From Baaleninema simplex PCC 7105 (GTDB lineage Bacteria; Cyanobacteriota; Cyanobacteriia; Cyanobacteriales; Geitlerinemataceae): a stretch of DNA of 49,887 nucleotides. Shown here in pieces: positions 43,829 to 49,887 of the stretch. Each line of letters begins with the position of its first letter. Position 1 is the stretch's first letter. The DNA is taken from NCBI RefSeq assembly GCF_000332355.1, contig NZ_KB235958.1:1308565-1358451 (forward strand), read 5' to 3'. Below the pieces are notes generated by a model. It was not told where the DNA came from, ran no database searches, and saw only the letters and a list, made by a program, of their open reading frames with translations. Made by a program: the position numbers and the translations under genes.

Positions 43829-44146
43829 TTACAGATTCGATATAATCGCTCTATCAAGATCCGTCGCAGTACTCCGCCTATACCGCGAAGCGGTTAGGGG
43901 GTGGTGAAGCGGCGGTGAGTTGAGGTGCGTCCCCTGAACAATGCGATAGCGAGAGAAGGGGATAGCGCCGAAACGAGCCATCAAATATAATTGATAAGGT
44001 GGTAACACGCTGAAAACATACGGATAGCTCATCCAGTAGGCAGCCCAGAAGTAACGGTTAAGACACTGGCAACACGGACATCTCACGGTGGCGAACTCGG
44101 TTCGCCACCCGTGTCCTCCTGTATAGAGCATAAAGCCCAAAACCAA
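43829..44146 (-). CDS. Uncertain ORF inside an IS-derived region
   Basis: 105 codons with VRCPCCQCLNRYFWAAYWMS and QGTHLNSPPLHHPLTASRYR. I cannot assign a family. It ends seven bases before a strong hairpin, which favours a gene, but it overlaps a TnpB relic on the other strand and includes a palindromic stretch (GGTGGCGAAC/GTTCGCCACC, 44087-44109), so it may only be the antisense of an element's end. Confidence 0.3.
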   Translation of the reverse strand: MVLGFMLYTGGHGWRTEFATVRCPCCQCLNRYFWAAYWMSYPYVFSVLPPYQLYLMARFGAIPFSRYRIVQGTHLNSPPLHHPLTASRYRRSTATDLDRAIISNL

Positions 44147-44311
44147 AAATCAGATCCGTCCGGCTTGGGGGCACCAAGTGGACGTAAAACAAAAAGCCTG
44201 TGGAATCGTTCTGGCGGGGACTTGAAGTTATCTGAGTTCAAGTCTAGTCAAGAGGTTGAGAAGCAGGAAATCCTTGGTGTGAACCAGGGAATCTCCCTGC
44301 ATACCCGATAG
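44111..44311 (+). pseudogene. TnpB C-terminal remnant with right end
   Basis: The frame reads PSGRKTKSLWNRSGGDLKLS then EVEKQEILGVNQGISLHTR and stops at 44309-44311. EVEKQE-LG-NQGISLHTR is a familiar C-terminal tail of cyanobacterial TnpBs; the RuvC region is missing. The element continues with GGTTGCTGGGAGAGGATGTCAA, whose last 11 bases (44323-44333) equal the end of the relic at 19461-19494. These bases contain the ATG of the next gene. Confidence 0.6.
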
Positions 44312-44326
44312 GGTTGCTGGGAGAGG

Positions 44327-45082
44327 ATGTCAAATCCAGAAGAGACGCTGGCGATGGAACATCTAGAGCAATACTATCGAGTGTTGGGGCTAGAACCGGG
44401 CGCTTCGCTCGAGGAGATCGATCGCGCCTACAGAGACTTGGCATTCGTCTGGCATCCCGATCGCATTCCTGGGGATAACTCGCGGCTCCAACATAAAGCC
44501 CAAGAAACCTTAAAATCGATCAACAACGCCCGCGATCGCCTGCGTTCCCTACACCGAAACGGCAGCCAAAACGGACACCGGAACGGAGCGCGATCGTCCG
44601 CTTCGCCGCCGAAATCGCCTCAACCGCCGCCCCATTACGACGACGATCGCCATCACCACCACCATCACCACCACCATCACCATCACCACCATCATCGCGG
44701 CTACCGACGCCCCCACACCCGCGACTACTGTAACGCCGATTTACACGGGGCGAACTTGCGAGAAAAAGACTTATCCGGGCGCAACCTCGAAGGCGCGAAT
44801 CTCGTCGAAGCCAATCTCAGCGACGCCTTCATGCACCGCGTCAACCTGGCTGGGGCGAACCTGTGGGGAGCGAACTTATTTCGTGCCAACCTCCTCGAAG
44901 CCGATCTCAGTTACGCTATCTTGCGAGATACCAACCTCATCGGTGCCGATTTAAGCGGTGCCGATCTGACGGGGGCGGATTTAACCGGGGCGAAGGTGGG
45001 AACGGGAAACCGCCTCCTCGTCAAACTCACGGGGGCGAACTTAACGGGTGTCACGCTGCCAGACGGTAGAATTTACGAGTAA
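44327..45082 (+). CDS. J-domain, poly-His, pentapeptide-repeat protein
   Basis: 251 residues. J domain 15-80: YYRVLGLEPGASLEEIDRAYR and the HPD motif (43-45) in FVWHPDRIPG, which stimulates Hsp70. A Ser/Pro linker is followed by an unbroken run of 15 histidines (109-123) flanked by DDDR and RGYRRPH. From about 132, right-handed pentapeptide repeats with A(D/N)LxG units: CNADLHGANLREKDLSGRNL, EGANLVEANLSDAFMHRVNL and so on to 245. J-domain/pentapeptide fusions occur in cyanobacteria; the His tract could bind Ni or Zn, which is inference. ATG 44327 and its Shine-Dalgarno GGGAGAGG lie in the right end of a TnpB relic; a second ATG (44354, MEHLEQYY) would start right at the J domain and may be the ancestral start. 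Confidence 0.88.
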   Translation: MSNPEETLAMEHLEQYYRVLGLEPGASLEEIDRAYRDLAFVWHPDRIPGDNSRLQHKAQETLKSINNARDRLRSLHRNGSQNGHRNGARSSASPPKSPQPPPHYDDDRHHHHHHHHHHHHHHHRGYRRPHTRDYCNADLHGANLREKDLSGRNLEGANLVEANLSDAFMHRVNLAGANLWGANLFRANLLEADLSYAILRDTNLIGADLSGADLTGADLTGAKVGTGNRLLVKLTGANLTGVTLPDGRIYE

Positions 45083-45113
45083 ATCTGTTCTGTTTGTTTT
45101 CGTCCGTTCGTCC

Positions 45114-47291
45114 ATGACTGCACTGCCATCTCTGTCGCCCGATATTACTAACCGTCTCGCCGAGGAATTGTCCCTGTCGCGTTCCCAGGTTCAAAACGCC
45201 CTCGAACTGTGGAACGAGGGGGCGACGGTTCCGTTTATCGCCCGGTATCGGAAGGAACGCACTGGGGAAATGACAGAGGTGCAGTTGCGGGAACTGTTCG
45301 ATCGCGCGACGTATTTAAAGGAACTCGACGATCGCAAAACGACGATTCTCGAGGAGATCGATCGCCAAGGAAAACTGACAGACGAGTTGCGCGACAAGAT
45401 TCTCGAGTGTTCTCAAAAAACCGAACTCGAAGATCTCTATCTTCCCTATCGCCCCAAACGCCGCACCCGCGCGACGATCGCTCGAGAACGGGGCTTAGAT
45501 CCCCTGGCGAGGGCGATCGCAGCCTGCAATACGCCCCAAAGTCGCCAGATCGATCTGTACGCAGAAGCCGAAAAATACCTCAACCCAGACCAAAAAATCG
45601 CCACCGCTGAAGACGCGTTAAACGGAGCGTCGGACATTCTCGCCGAAGCCGTCTCCGAAGACGCCGAACTGCGATCGCACCTGCGAGACATCTTCCTCAA
45701 AGACGGGATGTTTACCGCTCGCGTTAAAAAAGACTATCCCGAAGGAACCACCAAATACGAAACCTATCGCGATTACCAAATTTCCGTTCGTAAAATCGCC
45801 CCTCACAACGTTTTAGCCCTGTTGCGCGGGGAACGGGAAGGGATTTTAGACGTGAAACTCACCGCCGACGACGATCGCGTTTTAGCCCATCTCGAATCGC
45901 GGATAATTCAGACTCGCGAGCGATCGCTGCGTCAGTTTTACCAACATCTCGTCAAAGACGCTTACACGCGACTCCTCAAACCTTCGATCGTCAACGGCGT
46001 TCTCGCCGAAGTCAAAACCCAAGCCGACGAAGCCTCCGTCAAAACCTTTGAAGCCAACCTGCGGGCGTTGTTACTAGCTGCACCGGCGGGGCGAAAACCG
46101 ACGCTGGGAGTCGATCCGGGCTTCCGCACGGGATGTAAAGTCGCCGCCCTCGACGATACGGGAAAATTCCTCGAATACCAAGCGATTTTCCCTCACCAAT
46201 CCCAAGCCAAACGAGAAGCGGCGGCGAAAACTCTCGCGGCGTTGATTCGACGCCACCGTATCGAACTTATCGCGATCGGAAACGGAACCGCCAGCCGAGA
46301 AACCGATCGCTTCGTCGGCGAGGTGCTGAAAGGGTTGGAAAATTCCCCGGTGAAGGTGATGGTGAACGAGTCGGGGGCGTCGGTGTATTCAGCCAGTGAG
46401 GTGGCGATCGCGGAATTTCCCGATCTCGATGTGACGGTACGAGGTGCGATTAGCATCGCACGGCGGTTACAAGATCCCCTGGCGGAGTTGGTGAAAATCG
46501 ATCCCAAATCCATCGGCGTGGGACAATACCAACACGATGTAGACCAAAAGTTACTCAAACAGAAACTCGACGAAACCGTCGAAAGTTGCGTGAACTACGT
46601 CGGCGTCGATCTCAACACCGCTTCCAACGCCTTGTTAACGTCGGTGTCGGGATTGTCGGCGTCGGTAGCGAACAATATTGTGGCGTATCGCGATAAAAAC
46701 GGCGCGTTTACCAACCGCCGCCAACTATTGAAAGTGCCGAAATTGGGTCCGAAAGCCTTTGAGTTATCAGCGGGATTTTTACGAATTCGCGATGGCGAGA
46801 ATCCGTTGGATAACACGGCGGTTCACCCGGAAAGTTACAAGGTCGTGGAGACGATCGCCCAAGATTTAGAAGTATCGTTAGAACGACCGGAAGCGATCGC
46901 CAAACGGTTGAAGGCGATCGATCTCAAGAAATACACCACCGACCGCGTTGGCGAACCGACACTGCGCGATATTTTAGCTGAATTGGAAAAACCGGGACGC
47001 GATCCCCGCGACGAGTTTACTTATGCGACTTTTAAAGAAGGAATTAACGAACTTTCCGATTTAAAAGTAGGACTAATATTAGAAGGGGTGGTCACGAACG
47101 TTGCTAACTTCGGGGCGTTCGTGGATATCGGCGTTCATCAAGACGGCTTAGTTCACATTTCCCAACTCGCCAATCGTTTCGTGAAAGACCCGAATACAGT
47201 GGTCAAAGTTGGGGAAGTGGTGAAAGTCAAAGTGTTGGAGGTTAACGAGAAATTGAAGCGAATTAGTTTGTCGATAAAAGCCGTCGATTGA
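45114..47291 (+). CDS. tex: Tex-type RNA-binding transcription accessory protein
   Basis: 725 residues from ATG 45114; the 22-codon upstream extension of the frame is not conserved-looking and overlaps the previous gene. Order of domains: Tex N-terminal helical region (FIARYRKERTGEMTEVQLRELFDR, LYLPYRPKRRTRATIARERGL), YqgF-like nuclease fold (TLGVDPGFRTGCKVAALDDTG), helix-hairpin-helix (NTASNALLTSVSGLSASVANNIVAYRDKNG then LLKVPKLGPKAFELSAGFLRI) and a C-terminal S1 domain (GLILEGVVTNVANFGAFVDIGVHQDGLVHISQLANRFV). Tex binds nucleic acid and affects transcription and stress tolerance. It starts 31 bases after the J-domain gene in the same direction. Confidence 0.97.
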   Translation: MTALPSLSPDITNRLAEELSLSRSQVQNALELWNEGATVPFIARYRKERTGEMTEVQLRELFDRATYLKELDDRKTTILEEIDRQGKLTDELRDKILECSQKTELEDLYLPYRPKRRTRATIARERGLDPLARAIAACNTPQSRQIDLYAEAEKYLNPDQKIATAEDALNGASDILAEAVSEDAELRSHLRDIFLKDGMFTARVKKDYPEGTTKYETYRDYQISVRKIAPHNVLALLRGEREGILDVKLTADDDRVLAHLESRIIQTRERSLRQFYQHLVKDAYTRLLKPSIVNGVLAEVKTQADEASVKTFEANLRALLLAAPAGRKPTLGVDPGFRTGCKVAALDDTGKFLEYQAIFPHQSQAKREAAAKTLAALIRRHRIELIAIGNGTASRETDRFVGEVLKGLENSPVKVMVNESGASVYSASEVAIAEFPDLDVTVRGAISIARRLQDPLAELVKIDPKSIGVGQYQHDVDQKLLKQKLDETVESCVNYVGVDLNTASNALLTSVSGLSASVANNIVAYRDKNGAFTNRRQLLKVPKLGPKAFELSAGFLRIRDGENPLDNTAVHPESYKVVETIAQDLEVSLERPEAIAKRLKAIDLKKYTTDRVGEPTLRDILAELEKPGRDPRDEFTYATFKEGINELSDLKVGLILEGVVTNVANFGAFVDIGVHQDGLVHISQLANRFVKDPNTVVKVGEVVKVKVLEVNEKLKRISLSIKAVD

Positions 47292-47361
47292 AGCGATCGT
47301 CGAGATGAAACAGACACTTACCGGACGCGCTGATACTCCAAAATTCACAAGTTTTCAGGAA

Positions 47362-47514
47362 GGGTGTATCTCACTTTTGTAAAAATATGAGTCTGGAGTA
47401 GGTTGGACTTCGGCAACGCTGCCGTCCAGGGGGGTAGCGATCGCGAAACCCAAAAACAGATCGATTCAGTGCAGAGACTCCGATCTGATAAATTTGCATT
47501 TTTGAGATGCACCC
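47362..47514 (+). mobile_element. GGGTGCATCTCA-family MITE, copy B
   Basis: 153 bases: GGGTGTATCTCA (47362-47373) to TGAGATGCACCC (47503-47514), with an exact 9-base target duplication TTTCAGGAA on both sides (47353-47361 and 47515-47523). It lies 72 bases upstream of the beta-lactamase start, between tex and that gene, so it may shape the gene's promoter. Same orientation as copy C at 48497. Confidence 0.85.
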
Positions 47515-47586
47515 TTTCAGGAATACCTCTTACTGAGTTTGTAGTGGCTGCTGTTCTTCAGTTACAACGAGCGAGGAGGTTTTTGT

Positions 47587-48447
47587 ATGAGCTGTCTCGG
47601 GTTTAAATTCGGCAGTTGGGTCGTGTTAGGTTTGATGGTAAGTTTAACGTGGCCGGTATTGGCGGAGTCGGGAGTGGAGTTCACTTCTCAACCCGTCGCG
47701 AACGCCTCAGATGAAACGAACGTGGACTTTTCAGCGCAGTTTCAAACGCTGGGGGTAGACGGTTCGATCGTGGTATACGACTTCAATCGCGATCGCACGT
47801 ACCAACATAACCCCGAACGCAACGCGACGCCGTTTTTACCTGCTTCGACGTTCAAAATTCTCAATTCGCTCGTCGCACTCGAAACCCGCGCGATCGCCAA
47901 CGATCTGGCAATTTTAACCTGGGATGGCGTCGAGCGGAGTTTTCCGGCTTGGAACCGCGATCTTAATATGCGGACTGCTTTTCGTATTTCGGCGGTTTGG
48001 TTCTATCAGGTGTTAGCACGTCGGATCGGTTACGATCGCATGAGAGAGTGGGTCGCCCAAGCAGATTACGGGAATCAAAACATTGGAAACGCTGAGGCGA
48101 TCGATCGTTTTTGGCTCGATGGTGATTTACGCATTACGCCTCGAGAGCAAATTCAGTTTTTGCAACGTTTGTATCTCGACGATCTGCCATTTTCTGAGGA
48201 GGTTATGGCGACCGTAAAAGACATTGCAATCGTCGAGCAAACACCAGAGTATACGATTCGTGCAAAAACAGGTTGGGTGACGTTCGAACGCAGCGGTCAG
48301 ACTGATGTCGGTTGGTATGTGGGATACGTGGAGCAAAACGATAACGTCTATTTTTTTGCAACGAATATCGATATTCGAGATGATGACGACCTTCAAGCGA
48401 GAATTGAGTTGACTCGTCGCTGCTTGGAAACACTTCAGTTACTATAA
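47587..48447 (+). CDS. Class D (OXA-type) beta-lactamase
   Basis: 286 residues, typical for OXA enzymes. Signal peptide WVVLGLMVSLTWPVLA with cleavage near LAES. All class D active-site motifs are intact: PASTFK with nucleophile Ser87 and Lys90 (the carboxylated lysine), SAV at 135-137 (S-x-V), YGN at 161-163, and KTGW at 227-230. FWLDGDLRITPREQIQFLQRLYLDDLPF matches the region after the YGN motif. It should be exported to the periplasm and hydrolyse penicillins; the spectrum cannot be read from sequence. Start ATG 47587 is supported by GAGGAGG eight bases upstream. Two same-family mobile elements bracket it (47362-47514 and 48497-48648). A BlaR-like sensor is a less likely reading because no membrane-spanning sensor part is present. 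Confidence 0.94.
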   Translation: MSCLGFKFGSWVVLGLMVSLTWPVLAESGVEFTSQPVANASDETNVDFSAQFQTLGVDGSIVVYDFNRDRTYQHNPERNATPFLPASTFKILNSLVALETRAIANDLAILTWDGVERSFPAWNRDLNMRTAFRISAVWFYQVLARRIGYDRMREWVAQADYGNQNIGNAEAIDRFWLDGDLRITPREQIQFLQRLYLDDLPFSEEVMATVKDIAIVEQTPEYTIRAKTGWVTFERSGQTDVGWYVGYVEQNDNVYFFATNIDIRDDDDLQARIELTRRCLETLQLL

Positions 48448-48496
48448 AGATGGTGACGTAAGATGTTTAAAACTACTGTTGGGACGATCTTCCAAT

Positions 48497-48648
48497 GGGT
48501 GCATCTCACTTTTGCAAAAACATCAGTTTGGGGTGGCAAAATTCCCGATTAGCACTTCCGGTATAAGATCCCCGGCATCTTGGAGATGCCGGGGATCTGG
48601 AAATTGAGTGCGCCCAATTCGATGAATTTACATTTTTGAGATGCACCC
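48497..48648 (+). mobile_element. GGGTGCATCTCA-family MITE, copy C
   Basis: 152 bases: GGGTGCATCTCA (48497-48508) to TGAGATGCACCC (48637-48648), with an 8-base target duplication CTTCCAAT (48489-48496 and 48649-48656). Starts 49 bases after the beta-lactamase stop. Inside it lies the CCGGCATCTTGGAGATGCCGG palindrome at 48566-48598, shared with 14531-14563, so one repeat is nested in the other. Confidence 0.85.
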
Positions 48649-48704
48649 CTTCCAATCTTCATGACTGTCTCGATCGAGGTCTTTTAGCGGTACTTAAACA
48701 AATT

Positions 48705-49396
48705 TCAAGCCCAAACCAAGCCAAAACGCGCTTTGTGAGCGGCAAACAGGTCTCGATTCTCGTTCAGCCATGCCACAAAACGAAAAGACATGGCTGTCCG
48801 AAAAGCCTCTAAAGCATCTACAAAAGTTTCCAAAGGTTGGTTCGCCCACTTCCTTCGTAAACCGCCCGTCAACTTATGCCAAAGGATAAAAGTGTAGGCA
48901 CAAAATACCAAAATTAAATGCCGCTGTAAACTCTTCAAACCTCTCGCCTGGCATTCCCTCCAACCCAACCATCCTTTGGCTTCCCGATAGAAGACTTCTA
49001 CCCAGTTTCGCCCTGAGTAAGTGTTCACGACCCATTCGGCAGTCACTTTTTCGGAGTCTTCATTCGTGATAAAATAATCAATTTCTGTCGCGTCCGCATA
49101 AGAACTTGCATTCATGACGATAGCAAAGGTTCTTTCTCCTTGTAGACGTGACAGCTCTGCCGTACCCGTCGCCACCCACAGGGTTTTTGGGCTTGTTTGA
49201 ATTTAGAGAAACTGGCGTAAAGTCCTCTTCTGGTAAGCTTTTTGGCATATTCATCAAGGCGAATCTTTTGCCAATTTTCTCCCGATTGATTCAGCCAGAT
49301 TTTCCGATTTTTGGCGACGGCTCCTAGATACTTCAGTCGGCGAGATTCGAGTCCCTTTAAAAAATTTGTGTTGTTACCATAGCCGGCATCCATGAG
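48705..49396 (-). pseudogene. IS701-type transposase, frameshifted and 5'-truncated
   Basis: Read backwards from 49396 the frame gives MDAGYGNNTNFLKGLESRRL, YLGAVAKNRKIWL; after a frameshift at the A-run opposite 49184-49188 (five A where four would keep frame) it continues TLWVATGTAELSRLQGERTF, EVFYREAKGWLGWRECQARG, LVFCAYTFILWHKLTGGLRRK and ends RDLFAAHKARFGLVWA. These are IS701/IS4-group DDE transposase blocks (catalytic Asp in DAGYG, Glu in FYREAKG). The first half is missing: the sequence is cut exactly where an ISL3-type end begins at 49397. Dead on two counts. Confidence 0.85.
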
Positions 49397-49457
49397 GGGT
49401 CTTCGGAGTTTGAGGTGATAATAGTATAATAGAAAACAAATGCAGGCGGATCTAAAG

Positions 49458-49666
49458 ATGAACTTTTTTGTAGAAGACTTAATCAACTTACCCAAAGTAA
49501 GAGTGAGAAGCGTGGTCAGGGAACGCGAAGCAATATTTTTGCAGCTAGGCTTTAGAGAAGAGGAAGTTGCCTGTCCTCATTGTGGCAAAAAGACGGGCGA
49601 ACTTAACCAAACACGAACCGTTAGAGTTCGAGACTTGCCCATTTCGGGTCAACTCGTATATTTGCA
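49458..49666 (+). pseudogene. N-terminal part of ISL3-family transposase
   Basis: ATG 49458, about 60 bases inside the element. The product begins MNFFVEDLINLPKVRVRSVV and has a zinc-binding VACPHCGKKTGELNQTRTVR (CxxC) followed by RDLPISGQLVYLQV, the standard N-terminus of ISL3 transposases. The frame then enters the GGTAGTG element and ends out of homology at 49799. Without the DDE domain it cannot be active. Confidence 0.8.
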
Positions 49667-49757
49667 GGTAGTGCTGCACTCTAATGATGCTGTTCGGTCA
49701 GAATTCTTGCCACGGAGGGATTTAAGAATCCAAATAGCATTACTCCTCATCACTACC
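49667..49757 (-). mobile_element. GGTAGTG-family 91-base element, copy 2
   Basis: GGTAGTGCTGCACTCTAATG at the left and CATTACTCCTCATCACTACC at the right; inverted relative to 29071-29161 and the same length. It abuts codon 70 of the ISL3 transposase. Because the transposase does not resume after it, this is either an insertion followed by deletion or the edge of a rearrangement. Confidence 0.7.
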
Positions 49758-49887
49758 CACAAACTCAGGAGATCCACTCGACTTCAAAGTCAAGCCTAGA
49801 TACCATAAGCATAGCTAGCTTGAAGACAAGCCTCACCAGTCTCTACATTGTAGAGTAAGAAAAAACTATCGAAGATACCAGCACTGT

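Larger units (their letters stand above)
49397..49887 (+). mobile_element. ISL3-type element (left part; right end not seen)
   Basis: Starts with GGGTCTTCGGAGTTTGAGG, the same end as the MITE at 29489. It inserted into the IS701-type transposase gene; the 8 bases before it, TCCATGAG (49389-49396), should recur at its right end if the insertion is complete. The transposase frame inside is interrupted after 70 codons by a 91-base element, and the following 130 bases to the window edge show no ISL3 similarity that I can read. Confidence 0.65.

Noticed and set aside
47362-48648. Beta-lactamase plus MITEs as a composite transposon
   Set aside because: The outer flanks (TTTCAGGAA and CTTCCAAT) differ and each MITE has its own duplication, so the unit did not move here as one piece.
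49170-49200. Programmed frameshift in the IS701-type transposase
   Set aside because: The A-run does not form an in-frame X-XXY-YYZ slippery site and the gene lacks its 5' half, so a plain decay mutation is simpler.

Overview
The window reads as chromosomal DNA of a cyanobacterium, probably a filamentous oscillatorialean type. It carries psbK (photosystem II), ndhH (NDH-1 complex), an SLH/OprB porin, DUF928, CHASE2 and CHAT families and xisH/xisI. The octamer GCGATCGC (HIP1) is scattered everywhere, inside and between genes. I recognised no rRNA, tRNA or CRISPR array. No computed search was run; family names rest on motifs read by eye.

Layout. Positions 1-1005: left part of an IscB RNA-guided nuclease gene (cut by the window edge) with its probable omega-RNA region. 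1.1-5 kb: a CIA30/SDR assembly-factor-like gene, an internally deleted IS5-type element, psbK and tgt. 5.3-14.2 kb: a conserved unknown protein, a dynamin-like/DUF697 GTPase, murF, a DUF2809 membrane protein, an SLH-OprB porin, a 1-kb AT-rich gap packed with small inverted-repeat elements, and folC. 14.2-16.9 kb: a patchwork in which the 3' end of a small secreted-protein gene occurs three times, with a foreign-looking 131-codon gene between copies 1 and 2 and xisH/xisI between copies 2 and 3; then a Uma2-type gene. 17.1-28.8 kb: ddl, a GNAT acetyltransferase, a 54-residue membrane protein, TnpB relics, a membrane protein, an orphan ABC ATPase, an APH-type kinase, mutY with an apparently non-canonical start, ndhH, rsmH and a two-gene SpoIIE-phosphatase/anti-sigma module.

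28.8-40.7 kb: three small elements, then a same-strand cluster of exported proteins: PEP-CTERM metalloprotease, filamentous-haemagglutinin-type adhesin, TPR-CHAT caspase-like protease (overlapping the adhesin gene), DUF928 protein and a CHASE2-PAS-GGDEF diguanylate cyclase. This looks like an envelope module joining secretion of an adhesin, proteolysis and c-di-GMP signalling, and is the best candidate for a little-described system. 40.8-49.9 kb: an intact TnpB element, a membrane pentapeptide-repeat protein, another TnpB relic whose right end supplies the start codon of a J-domain/15-His/pentapeptide gene, tex, a complete class D beta-lactamase gene lying between two copies of one inverted-repeat element, and a decayed IS701-type transposase interrupted by an ISL3-type element.

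Five families of short non-autonomous or palindromic elements recur within the window, several with exact target-site duplications, so the region has been repeatedly invaded by small mobile DNA while keeping its core housekeeping genes.
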